In this document: positions 45,247-54,210 of the stretch, one piece after another | Layout: each line of letters starts with the position of its first letter | How positions within the stretch are numbered: position 1 is the stretch's first letter | Origin: Methylomonas lenta | GTDB taxonomy: Bacteria; Pseudomonadota; Gammaproteobacteria; Methylococcales; Methylomonadaceae | NCBI RefSeq assembly: GCF_001644015.1 | Contig: NZ_LUUI01000096.1 | Span: 48,061 to 112,060 of the forward strand | Length of the DNA: 64,000 nt | Reading direction: 5' to 3' | Translations under genes and position numbers: made by a program | Notes under the pieces: model-generated | The model's database searches: none | The model's input: the letters and a program-made list of their open reading frames with translations, nothing else | Told to the model about the DNA's origin: nothing

Positions 45247-47298
45247 TTAAAAGCTTAACCAGCCTGAGCCAAAAGCAGAGGCAAAAACCAAGCTGACGAT
45301 ACTCATTAGCTTGATCAAAATATTCAAAGCCGGCCCGCTGGTGTCTTTAAACGGGTCGCCTACGGTATCGCCAACCACAGCGGCTTTATGCGCATCGGAG
45401 CCTTTGCCGCCGTGTTCACCGGTTTCTATCCATTTTTTAGCATTATCCCAGGCACCGCCGGCATTAGCCATCATGACGGCTAACAAAAAGCCGGAAGCCG
45501 TAGTACCTATCAACAAGCCGGCCAGGGCTTCCTTGCCTAAAACAAAGCCGACGGTTAAGGGCACTAATACTGCCAGCGTGCCAGGCAATATCATTTCCCG
45601 CAGCGCGCTTTCAGTACTGATGCCCACGCAGGCCTTGTAATCGGGTAGTGCTGTGCCTTCCATTAAACCGGGAATTTCCTTGAACTGACGGCGTACTTCC
45701 AAAACAATGGCATGTGCGGCTTTACCAACGGCCATCATGGTCATGGCTGAAAATAGATAAGGCATCATGGCGCCGATCAAAATACCAGGCAGCATAGTGG
45801 GATCAAGTAAATTCAAATGCTCCACCTTGGCAGCTGTGACATAGGCTGCCAGTAGAGCCAAGGCCGTTAAGACGGCAGAACCAATCGCAAAGCCTTTACC
45901 GGTAGCGGCAGTGGTATTGCCTAAACTGTCAAGAGCATCGGTACGTTGACGCACTTCAGCAGGCAAATGACTCATTTCAGCAATCCCGCCAGCGTTGTCG
46001 GCCACCGGGCCGTAAGCATCGGTTGCAAGGGTAATCCCCAGCGTGCTCAGCATGCCGACGGCCGAAAGGGCCACGGCGTAAAGGCCGGCCGCCATGCTGC
46101 CGTCCGCTTTAAAGCCCAGCCAGATGCTGGCTAGAATAGCAGCCGCGACGATTAATACCGGAAATACTGTACTCATCATGCCGACCGCCAAGCCTTGAAT
46201 AATGGTAGTAGCGGCACCGGTTTCGCAAGCTTCGGCAATGGATTGAGTCGGTTTTTCGGTATAGGTAGTGTAATATTCGGTGACATAGGCAATAGCGTTA
46301 CCCGCTAGCAAACCCACTAAGATGACATACCAATAGTTCATGGCGATGTGCTCGTGGCGAATAACCAGTAATGCTAAACCCAGTACGGCCACGGACGACG
46401 CCCATACCGAACTGCGTAACATCCGCAACAGCGAGAATAAACTGGTATTTTCGTCGATATTGGAAAATACAACGACACTAAAGCCCAATAGCGAGCCGAT
46501 AACGCCTATGGCTGCGATTAAAAAGGGTAGGGCGACTAAAGCTGTGTCGAGCTGGCCGGTCAAGGCACTGCCCAATGTTGCCGCGGCAATAATTGAACCA
46601 CTGTAACTTTCAAACAAATCCGCCCCCATTCCGGCCACATCGCCGACATTATCGCCGACATTATCGGCGATCACTGCGGGATTACGCGGATCGTCTTCCG
46701 GGATGCCTTTTTCGATTTTACCCACTAAATCTGCACCCACATCGGCAGCCTTGGTGAAAATGCCACCACCAACGCGGGCAAACAAGGCAATGCTACTGGC
46801 ACCGAAGCCAAATCCGGTTATATAGGTCAAGCAATCAGGGTCATCGCTAAACAGCAAATACAAACTGGTCATGCCCAACAGGCTGAAGCTGACCACAGAC
46901 ATGCCCATGATGGCGCCACTGCCGAATGCCACGCGCAGGCCTTGATGCAGGCTATGTCGGGCGGCTTCGGCAGTCCGTACATTGGCGCGAACCGCAATGA
47001 ACATGCCCAAGTAACCCGCGCCGGCGGAAGCGATAGCTCCCAGCAGAAAGGAGGCTGCGGTTTGTATTTGTAAAAAACTGGCTATGATGATGGCCACCGC
47101 AACAACGAATATCGATAGTATGCGGTATTCACGATTCAAAAAAGCCGCCGCGCCTTCCTGAATAGCCTTGGCGATACTGCGCATAGTGTCGTTGCCTTGC
47201 TCGTAGGCCAAAACCCGTTGCAACTGCCAAAGAACAAACACTATGCCTATCAAAGCCATAACCATTGCAAGATTCACCGCTACCGATGTCAGTGCCAC
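45247..47298 (-). CDS. hppA: K+-stimulated membrane pyrophosphatase
   Basis: 683 residues and about 16 helices. It pumps H+ (or Na+) using pyrophosphate hydrolysis. The substrate site is visible as [20 protein letters not shown] followed by [20 protein letters not shown]; a second is '[20 protein letters not shown]'. The segment [16 protein letters not shown] carries Ala where K+-independent enzymes carry Lys (NTTKA), so this is the K+-dependent type. GTG 47298 is the start, with AGGAGG upstream. Whether H+ or Na+ is moved cannot be settled by eye. PPi-linked energy metabolism is common in gamma-methanotrophs. Confidence 0.95.
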   Translation of the reverse strand: MALTSVAVNLAMVMALIGIVFVLWQLQRVLAYEQGNDTMRSIAKAIQEGAAAFLNREYRILSIFVVAVAIIIASFLQIQTAASFLLGAIASAGAGYLGMFIAVRANVRTAEAARHSLHQGLRVAFGSGAIMGMSVVSFSLLGMTSLYLLFSDDPDCLTYITGFGFGASSIALFARVGGGIFTKAADVGADLVGKIEKGIPEDDPRNPAVIADNVGDNVGDVAGMGADLFESYSGSIIAAATLGSALTGQLDTALVALPFLIAAIGVIGSLLGFSVVVFSNIDENTSLFSLLRMLRSSVWASSVAVLGLALLVIRHEHIAMNYWYVILVGLLAGNAIAYVTEYYTTYTEKPTQSIAEACETGAATTIIQGLAVGMMSTVFPVLIVAAAILASIWLGFKADGSMAAGLYAVALSAVGMLSTLGITLATDAYGPVADNAGGIAEMSHLPAEVRQRTDALDSLGNTTAATGKGFAIGSAVLTALALLAAYVTAAKVEHLNLLDPTMLPGILIGAMMPYLFSAMTMMAVGKAAHAIVLEVRRQFKEIPGLMEGTALPDYKACVGISTESALREMILPGTLAVLVPLTVGFVLGKEALAGLLIGTTASGFLLAVMMANAGGAWDNAKKWIETGEHGGKGSDAHKAAVVGDTVGDPFKDTSGPALNILIKLMSIVSLVFASAFGSGWLSF

Positions 47299-47410
47299 TG
47301 TGGTGCCTCCTGAATTAAGTTGTTTTAGTTATAGATCTAGATTTTATGCCAAGATAGCTTCAATAGCGACCATGGCAAGTCTTAAACGATTTTATTTTTA
47401 GCCTTTGGCT

Positions 47411-49342
47411 TTAGGAAGCATTCAAATAATCTAGACTGATTTTATCAAAGGAGACACTGGCTTGCGTGGTAGCCCATTGACTGAGCTCCAGTAAGCGACT
47501 GGGCGGGAGCGGACCGACAATCTTGCTTAGATCAGCTAATTTGATACCTTGCTGTAGCAAAAATAATAGGTAAGTAAATTGTAAAGTTTCCAAGGTGATT
47601 TGCTCGGGATGCGATAAACCGCTATCAATCGCCGCACAGCATAGCAGAGCTTTGATGTCATCCTCACTGGGCCAGTCAGAAAACACATAACCGCTGGCAC
47701 ATAAATGGGCGACTGATGCTGTCATTATCAGATTGCGCTGTCCCGGAATCAGTATCATCAGTGTATTTGTGTTCAGGCAGTCTGGGGTAATTGTGCGTAT
47801 TTCCATCAGTGATAAACCATTAAATAGTAGGCTGATGATCGCTTTAATAACGGGTTCCGCCGATTGATACAAAGCTAGAACTTCCTGTCGGGGCATTTCA
47901 CGCGGAGTTTCTTCAACAGGCAAGGCTTTTAATGGATCGTAAGCCACACGCTGTGGTTGTTGATTCAATGCGTCCAGCATAGATTGGGGTTGGTGGTGTA
48001 AATGGATGCCGCCAAAAGATAACGGTGCTGGCGCAGATGGCGGGCTTTCTCGATTCAAATAATCAATGATCAAAACTGCCAGTAAGGCTAAAGCCAAGCT
48101 GATGGCAAAAGCTAATAGGGATTCCTGCAAATAATTCGGACTAATCGGTTTGTCGGCTAACGACGCCCAGTCGACAACATCAACCTGCGGATATTTTTCC
48201 CGTTGTTTGACATCGATTTCCACTAATCGCTGCTGGGTGTCTTGTTGTAAAGTTTCCAGATTTTCCAGCTCTTTTTGCAAGGCTTGATGCTCGGTAAATT
48301 GCGAAGTGTAATCAGCAGCCAGTTTTTTGTGTGCCTGCATTTGTTGCTTAAGCGCTATCACCGCTTGCCTGGCTGCGTTGTAGTTGTTTTCTGCTTCTTG
48401 TCGGGCGACATTTTTGCCGGTGCTGGATTTTTCGCTGATTTTGGCTTCAATTTCCGCCAACTGTTCCCGTACCCGGCTCAGGCTAGGGTTTAAATCAATG
48501 TATTCCTTTGTGTATTGCGCTTCTATAGCCGCTAACTGGTCGCGTAACTTTTCTGCTTGTTGGATTAAAACCGCCATCGAGCGCGAATCCGACTCCGGAA
48601 TCACGGTTTCGTTACGGGAAATGGCATCCAATATGGCATCGAACTTGGCTTTGGTTTTAACCTCTTCTTCCATTGCGTCATTCAACGATTTATTCAAACC
48701 TTGCAGGCGAGCATGTGCCTGATTATCGGCACTTTCAGTGGATAAAATGTCATGACTCAACCGAAACTGATCGATTTCATTTCGTTTGTCTTGCACTTGT
48801 TGGGCTATGCGTTGCAATTCATTGTTTAACTCTTCAGTGACTTTAGCGGTATTTTCGGCAATGAATGCAGCCCGAATTTGCAGATAACTTTCTATCCAGG
48901 CATTAACAGCTAATTGCAATAATTTAGGTTCCGGCCCCTGAGCCTGCAATTGCACCAGGTTGGTGTCAGGCTCCGGAGTCACCGCCAATAAACTTCTCAA
49001 TTCATCAGCGCTCCAGGTTTTTAAATTGCTGGGCAGTTGTTGTAAACGTTCTGCGGTTTTTTCCATAATCACAGAGCCCAGTAAAACCTGCTTTTGAATG
49101 CTGACATGTTGTAAATCAGCTTCAGGACTGGCTTGATCAATGTCGGTGGCAGCCATGGTTAAAACGGTAGCGACACTCTGGTAAATGGCAGGTTGCAGAA
49201 AAATGTAAATCTGCGAGCCGAATAGGCAAGGCAAGAACACCAGCAAGAACACCAGCCAGCGTCGTAAGCGTTTCGGTTTGAATTGATGTGGATGGTCGAA
49301 CTCGTCCGCCGCCAAATGATAATCGGGAGATTGGTAATTCAT
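47411..49342 (-). CDS. Wzz/GumC-like chain-length protein with long C-terminal domain
   Basis: 643 residues. An N-terminal helix (WLVFLLVFLPCLFGSQIYIF) is followed by a Wzz domain, a long coiled-coil region over residues about 140-380, and a second helix (LLAFAISLALALLAVLII) near 415-432 preceded by the proline-containing 'DKPISPNY' stretch typical of polysaccharide co-polymerases. About 200 residues then follow in the cytoplasm with no kinase Walker motif. No polysaccharide synthesis genes lie within reach, so it is an orphan; its partner system is elsewhere or it has another role. Confidence 0.8.
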   Translation of the reverse strand: MNYQSPDYHLAADEFDHPHQFKPKRLRRWLVFLLVFLPCLFGSQIYIFLQPAIYQSVATVLTMAATDIDQASPEADLQHVSIQKQVLLGSVIMEKTAERLQQLPSNLKTWSADELRSLLAVTPEPDTNLVQLQAQGPEPKLLQLAVNAWIESYLQIRAAFIAENTAKVTEELNNELQRIAQQVQDKRNEIDQFRLSHDILSTESADNQAHARLQGLNKSLNDAMEEEVKTKAKFDAILDAISRNETVIPESDSRSMAVLIQQAEKLRDQLAAIEAQYTKEYIDLNPSLSRVREQLAEIEAKISEKSSTGKNVARQEAENNYNAARQAVIALKQQMQAHKKLAADYTSQFTEHQALQKELENLETLQQDTQQRLVEIDVKQREKYPQVDVVDWASLADKPISPNYLQESLLAFAISLALALLAVLIIDYLNRESPPSAPAPLSFGGIHLHHQPQSMLDALNQQPQRVAYDPLKALPVEETPREMPRQEVLALYQSAEPVIKAIISLLFNGLSLMEIRTITPDCLNTNTLMILIPGQRNLIMTASVAHLCASGYVFSDWPSEDDIKALLCCAAIDSGLSHPEQITLETLQFTYLLFLLQQGIKLADLSKIVGPLPPSRLLELSQWATTQASVSFDKISLDYLNAS

Positions 49343-49498
49343 GAACGACCGCCCTGGAAGATAGGTTATTTTACCGAATTAGTATAGCCAACTCTCCAAC
49401 ACCAATGGTAGCTTGTTCAGAAGAACGCGTTTTTCCTGCCTGTTGGGCATGAGTTTGTTCATCTCGACGTGATTTCGCCTATCGTTGATAAGCTTTGC

Positions 49499-49520
49499 GG
49501 GCGTAAATCCCTTTACGCCC
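49499..49520. terminator. Hairpin downstream of sga
   Basis: GGGCGTAAA and TTTACGCCC form a perfect 9-bp stem with loop TCCC, 79 bp past the sga stop. There is no T-run in either direction. The rest of the 49343-49598 gap holds nothing recognisable. Confidence 0.5.
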
Positions 49521-49598
49521 TGATAAACTTAGCTTGCAGTTAAATCAAGCACTTATATGTCAATAATCTCTTGGTTTTGAACTTCAAACTGGTCAGAG

Positions 49599-50765
49599 TT
49601 AGTTGGCAGTAGAGCGATAATATTCAATCGCCGCCGCTACACCGCTGCCGGGTTTGATGTTAAAGCCATTATCCAGCATGGCCATTTCCACACCGGCAAT
49701 CGCGCCTAGTAAAGAGACATCATTCATGTCGCCAATATGGCCGATACGGAATACTTTGCCAGCGACTTCAGTTAAGCCTGCACCTAGTGAAATATTGTAT
49801 TTTTTGAAAGCAGTGCTAATCACATCACGCGCATCTTTGTCGGCAGGCACCACGATGGCAGTGACTGTGTCGGATTCAAAGCCGGGTTGTGCGCAAATGC
49901 TTAAGCCCCAGGCCGCAACCGCACGACGCACGCCTTCGCCCAGACGGTGATGGCGAGCATAGACGTTGTCCATGCCTTCTTCCAATAACAATTCCAGGGC
50001 TTTGCGCAAGCCGTGCAGCATTGGTGTGGATGGCGTGTAAGGCGTGTAGCCGTCTTTGTTGGCGTTCATCTGATCTTTCAATGAGAAAAACGAACGTGGG
50101 TAGCTGCTGCTGTCTATCATTGCCAGCGCTTTTTGGCTGAAAGCCAGGATGGCGGCACCGGCAGGCAGCATAAAGCCTTTTTGTGAGCCGCTGATAGCAC
50201 CGTCTACACCCCAGTCGTCAAGGCGGAATTCAATGCTGGCGATAGAACTGACACCGTCAACGAACAACAGGGCAGGGTGATTAGCGGCATCCATGGCTTT
50301 GCGTACGCCTTTGATGTCGCTGGTAACGCCTGTTGAAGTTTCGTTGTGAGTGGCCAGTACGGCTTTGATTTCATGGTTTTTGTCATCTTTAAGGCGTGCT
50401 TCCAATGCATCTAACGGAATACCTTTACCCCATTCAACTTCGTGCATTTCGACATCAAATCCGAGTTTTCTCGCCGCTTCCATCCACAAGTGAGCGAATT
50501 GGCCAAAACGGTAAATCAGTACTTTGTCGCCTGGATTCAGACAGTTGGTCAACGCAATTTCCCAGCCGGCTGTGCCGGTTGCTGGAAATACGAAACACTG
50601 GCCTGCTTCAGTGCGAAAGACTTTTTTCAGGTCGGCCAATATGGGTTTGAACAGATTAGGAAAGATCGGCGAACGATGATCTTCCATGGCGACATGCATG
50701 GCGCTGAGCACTTCGTGTGGGGCGTTGGTTGGGCCTGGGATAAATAAGTGATTGCGACCTGCCAT
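49599..50765 (-). CDS. sga: Serine-glyoxylate aminotransferase
   Basis: 388 residues, fold-type I PLP enzyme of the serine cycle that converts serine and glyoxylate to hydroxypyruvate and glycine. It starts MAGRNHLFIPGPTNAPHEVL, with 'PATGTAGWEIALTN', THNETSTGVTSDIKGVRKAM, VDGVSSIASIEFRLDDWGVD and the PLP-Lys motif ISGSQKGFMLPAG. ATG 50765 is chosen because GGAGA lies upstream; the 18-codon extension is not conserved. It is divergent from mcl, so the 223-bp gap between them is the control region of the module. Confidence 0.95.
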   Translation of the reverse strand: MAGRNHLFIPGPTNAPHEVLSAMHVAMEDHRSPIFPNLFKPILADLKKVFRTEAGQCFVFPATGTAGWEIALTNCLNPGDKVLIYRFGQFAHLWMEAARKLGFDVEMHEVEWGKGIPLDALEARLKDDKNHEIKAVLATHNETSTGVTSDIKGVRKAMDAANHPALLFVDGVSSIASIEFRLDDWGVDGAISGSQKGFMLPAGAAILAFSQKALAMIDSSSYPRSFFSLKDQMNANKDGYTPYTPSTPMLHGLRKALELLLEEGMDNVYARHHRLGEGVRRAVAAWGLSICAQPGFESDTVTAIVVPADKDARDVISTAFKKYNISLGAGLTEVAGKVFRIGHIGDMNDVSLLGAIAGVEMAMLDNGFNIKPGSGVAAAIEYYRSTAN

Positions 50766-50988
50766 TAGGTTTCTCCTTTGAATGAAATGAGTCTGCTTAG
50801 AATCGCCGGATAGTGGCATATTTGGCCGTTTTCAGCAAGTCGTTTACTGGGGCAGAATGCTGAAACTCAAATGTTTCATCGGTCTGCAGCGATTGACATT
50901 GACGGGTCTGAAAGTAAAATGGCTGATTGTTTTTAGTCTGGGCTGAAGATCGCCTTCAGTCAATAATCAGCCAGTAGGAAGATAATTC

Positions 50989-51942
50989 ATGAGTCACACA
51001 CTATACGAAGCCAATGCCCAACGCGTACAACGCTGTGAATTGGCGGTGCCGGGTTCCAGTCCGGAAATGTTCGAAAAAGCCCTGAAAAGCGGTGTGGATT
51101 TTGTATTTCTCGATCTGGAAGACGCTGTCGCACCCGACGATAAGCTGCAAGCTCGGAAAAATGTCATCCAGGCTATCAATGATCTGGATTGGGAAGGCCA
51201 CGGGGTGACCCTTTCAGTTCGAATCAATGGTCTGGATACTCAATACATGGTGCGCGATGTGGTCGATCTGGTCGAACAAGCCGGCGCCAAAATCAAAACC
51301 TTGTTAATCCCTAAAGTGGGCGTTTACGGTGATGTGTATATGGTGGAAGCCATGTTGAATCAGCTGGAAATGCAGCAGGGTTTGACTAACAAAATAGGTA
51401 TCGAAGCCCTGATCGAAACTGCGTTAGGTATGGCGAATGTGGAAGATATTGCCAAACAGGGCGCCATCGGTGGCCGTTTGGAAGCACTGCATTTCGGCGT
51501 GGCCGATTACGCCGCAAGTAACCGCGCCCGCACCGTCAATATTGGCGGTTTGAATCCTGATTATCCTGGCGATCAATGGCATTTTGCCATTAGTCGTATG
51601 ACGGTAGCTTGCCGCGCTTATGGTTTGCGTCCTATCGACGGCCCTTTCGGCGACATCAAAGATCCCGAAGGCTATAAAGCCGGTGCCCGCCGGGCCGCTG
51701 CTTTGGGTTGCGAAGGCAAATGGGCCATTCATCCTTCCCAAATCGCTTTGGCTAACGAAGTATTCACCCCGCCTGCAGCTGAAGTGGAAAAAGCCAAACG
51801 CATTTTGGTCGCGTTACAGGAAGCCGCCGCACAAGGCAAAGGTGCTGCTGCGCTGGATGGTCGTTTAATCGATGCTGCTTCCGAGCGGATGGCCAATAAT
51901 ATTGTGCGTGCTGCTGAAGCGATTGCAAAAAAACAAGGCTAA
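50989..51942 (+). CDS. mcl: L-malyl-CoA lyase
   Basis: 317 residues, HpcH/HpaI (CitE-like) aldolase fold. It cleaves malyl-CoA to acetyl-CoA and glyoxylate, completing the serine cycle. Signatures: CELAVPGSSPEMFEKALKSG, VFLDLEDAVAPDDK, 'IEALIETALGMANVEDIA', LHFGVADYAASNRART and GCEGKWAIHPSQIALANEVF. Length is typical of methylotroph Mcl. AGGAAG precedes the ATG. The stop codon is the first of a run of tandem repeats. mtkA follows after 98 bp. Confidence 0.94.
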   Translation: MSHTLYEANAQRVQRCELAVPGSSPEMFEKALKSGVDFVFLDLEDAVAPDDKLQARKNVIQAINDLDWEGHGVTLSVRINGLDTQYMVRDVVDLVEQAGAKIKTLLIPKVGVYGDVYMVEAMLNQLEMQQGLTNKIGIEALIETALGMANVEDIAKQGAIGGRLEALHFGVADYAASNRARTVNIGGLNPDYPGDQWHFAISRMTVACRAYGLRPIDGPFGDIKDPEGYKAGARRAAALGCEGKWAIHPSQIALANEVFTPPAAEVEKAKRILVALQEAAAQGKGAAALDGRLIDAASERMANNIVRAAEAIAKKQG

Positions 51943-51974
51943 AGGCTAAAGGCTAAAGGCTAAAGGCTAAAGGC
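51937..51974 (+). repeat. Heptanucleotide tandem repeat at the mcl stop codon
   Basis: Five GGCTAAA units and a partial GGC, starting with the last Gly and the stop codon of mcl. Since seven is not a multiple of three, copy-number change alters spacing to mtkA but not the mcl product, whose stop is inside the first unit. Confidence 0.9.
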
Positions 51975-52040
51975 GAGGGTGTTTTCGTCTTTGATCTTTC
52001 GCCATGTTCACATGAATTCAAAAATAGATGAGAGAGATGC

Positions 52041-53222
52041 ATGGACATACATGAGTACCAAGCAAAACAATTGCTGTCCGAATACGGCGTAAAGATCGCT
52101 GCCGGCGGACTGGCCTACAGTCCGGAAGATGCTGTGCAACGGTCGCGCGAAATCGGCGGCCATGTTTGGGTGGTTAAAGCCCAGATTCACTCCGGTGCCC
52201 GTGGTAAAGCCGGCGGCATTAAAGTCTGCAAAACCCATGATGAAATCAGCGAAGCCGCGGAAGCATTACTTGGCAAACGTCTGGTAACGCATCAAACCGG
52301 CCCAGCCGGCAAACAATGCTTGCGTTTATACGTAGAAGCAGGCACCGATATTGCCAAAGAACTCTACTTCAGCTTATTGATTGATCGTGCGCAAGAGCGC
52401 ATCGTCATGGTAGGTTCAGCCCAGGGGGGTATGGAAATCGAGGAGCTGGCAGAAAACAACCCGGATGCAATCAAGAAAATCTATATCGAGCCCGCAGTAG
52501 GTTTGCAGGATTTTCAAGCCCGGAAAATGGCATTTGCCCTCGGCTTAAACGCTGACTTGGTACCGCAAGCCGTCAAATTAATTCAAGGTTGCTATCGCGC
52601 GATGCGTGAGCTGGATGCCAATATGGTGGAAATCAATCCGCTGGTTATCACAGGTCACGGCGAATTGATCGCTTTGGACGCCAAAATGAGCTTCGACGAC
52701 AACGCGCTGTTTCGTCGGCAAAAAATCTCCGAATTGCGCGACAAGACCCAGGAAGATCCACGCGAAATGGCAGCTGCCGATCGCGGTTTGAGTTATGTAG
52801 GGCTGGATGGCGACATCGGCTGCATGATCAATGGTGCCGGTTTGGCCATGGCGACTATGGACATGATCAAACTAGCTGGCGGCGAACCGGCCAACTTTTT
52901 GGATGTCGGCGGCGGTGCCTCGGCAGAACGTACTGAAAAAGCCTTCCGCATGGTGTTACAGGATAAAAACGTCAAAGCCATGTTGGTGAATATTTTCGCC
53001 GGTATCAACCGCTGTGACTGGATTGCCGAAGGTGTGGTGCATGCGGTGAAAAAAATCGACATGCAAGTGCCGTTGATCGTGCGTTTGTCCGGCACCAATG
53101 TTGAGGAAGGTCGCAAGATCATCAAAGATAGCGGCTTACCCATCATCATGGCTGAAACCTTGGCGGAAGCCGCCGAGAAAGCGGTGCAGGCACGTAACGA
53201 AGTAGTCGCAAGACTAGGTTAA
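52041..53222 (+). CDS. mtkA: Malate-CoA ligase (malate thiokinase) beta subunit
   Basis: 393 residues, ATP-grasp subunit like succinyl-CoA synthetase beta. It starts [20 protein letters not shown] and has [40 protein letters not shown] and [20 protein letters not shown]. Together with MtkB it makes malyl-CoA from malate, CoA and ATP. Location between mcl and mtkB marks it as MtkA rather than SucC. GAGAG precedes the ATG. It ends 9 bp before mtkB. Confidence 0.94.
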   Translation: MDIHEYQAKQLLSEYGVKIAAGGLAYSPEDAVQRSREIGGHVWVVKAQIHSGARGKAGGIKVCKTHDEISEAAEALLGKRLVTHQTGPAGKQCLRLYVEAGTDIAKELYFSLLIDRAQERIVMVGSAQGGMEIEELAENNPDAIKKIYIEPAVGLQDFQARKMAFALGLNADLVPQAVKLIQGCYRAMRELDANMVEINPLVITGHGELIALDAKMSFDDNALFRRQKISELRDKTQEDPREMAAADRGLSYVGLDGDIGCMINGAGLAMATMDMIKLAGGEPANFLDVGGGASAERTEKAFRMVLQDKNVKAMLVNIFAGINRCDWIAEGVVHAVKKIDMQVPLIVRLSGTNVEEGRKIIKDSGLPIIMAETLAEAAEKAVQARNEVVARLG

Positions 53223-53231
53223 GGAAACAAC

Positions 53232-54119
53232 ATGGCAATTTTTATTGATAAAGACACCCGCATTATCGTGCAAGGTTTTACCGGAAAAATCGGCACTTTC
53301 CACGCACAGGAAATGATAGATTATGGCTCCAACGTAGTCGGTGGTATTACGCCGGGCAAAGGCGGCCAAACCCATCTGGGCCGGCCGGTATTCAATACCG
53401 TTAAAGAAGCGGTAGAACAAGCCGGCGCCGAAGCCAGTATCGTATTCGTGCCACCGGCTTATGCAGCCGACTCCATCATGGAAGCGGCTGAAGCCGGTAT
53501 TAAATTCTGTGTGTCTATCACTGACGGAATTCCGACTCAGGACATGATGAAGGTCAAAATATTCCTGAGCAAATTCCCGAAAGAAAAACGTATGGTGCTG
53601 ACCGGCCCTAACTGTGCTGGCACCATTAGTCCGGGTAAATCCATGCTGGGTATCATGCCGGGTCATATTTATATGCCGGGCAATGTCGGCATCGTTGGCC
53701 GCTCCGGCACTTTGGGTTATGAAGCGGCCGATCAAATGAAAGCGCTGGGTATTGGTATTTCCACTTCAGTCGGTATTGGCGGCGATCCAATCAATGGTAG
53801 TTCGCACCGTGACATTCTGGAAAAGTTTGAACAAGACCCGGAAACCAAAGTAATCGTCATGATAGGTGAAATCGGCGGTCCACAGGAAGTAGAAGCCGGT
53901 ATTTTTGCTAAAGAACACATGAGCAAACCAGTCGTAGCTTATATCGCCGGCTTAACTGCCCCTAAAGGTCGCCGCATGGGCCATGCTGGTGCGATTATTT
54001 CGTCTGTCGGTGAATCGGCAGCAGAAAAAGTCGAAATGCTACAAGCGTTGGGCGTGACGATTGCGCCGACTCCAGCGGCAATGGGTGAGACTGTTGCTAA
54101 AGTATTAGCCAAACTCTAA
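53232..54119 (+). CDS. mtkB: Malate-CoA ligase (malate thiokinase) alpha subunit
   Basis: 295 residues, SucD-like subunit carrying the phospho-His: RRMGHAGAIISS near residue 245. It also has IVQGFTGKIGTFHAQEM, GGITPGKGGQTHLGRPVF and 'IGVVGRSGTLGYEAADQM'-type CoA-ligase motifs. GGAA precedes the ATG. An intrinsic terminator lies 20 bp after its stop, so the mcl-mtkA-mtkB unit ends here. No serine-cycle ppc or hpr gene follows. Confidence 0.95.
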   Translation: MAIFIDKDTRIIVQGFTGKIGTFHAQEMIDYGSNVVGGITPGKGGQTHLGRPVFNTVKEAVEQAGAEASIVFVPPAYAADSIMEAAEAGIKFCVSITDGIPTQDMMKVKIFLSKFPKEKRMVLTGPNCAGTISPGKSMLGIMPGHIYMPGNVGIVGRSGTLGYEAADQMKALGIGISTSVGIGGDPINGSSHRDILEKFEQDPETKVIVMIGEIGGPQEVEAGIFAKEHMSKPVVAYIAGLTAPKGRRMGHAGAIISSVGESAAEKVEMLQALGVTIAPTPAAMGETVAKVLAKL

Positions 54120-54141
54120 TCAGGCTTGATTAAGCCTACAG

Positions 54142-54166
54142 AGCCCGCTTCATGCGGGCTTTTTTA
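54142..54166 (+). terminator. Intrinsic terminator after mtkB
   Basis: AGCCCGC and GCGGGCT form a 7-bp stem with loop TTCAT, followed by TTTTT(ATT). A canonical Rho-independent terminator closing the mcl-mtkA-mtkB operon. Confidence 0.9.
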
Positions 54167-54210
54167 TTGAGTTAACTTTTTATCACATCGGTTTTATTCA
54201 GGATTTATTT

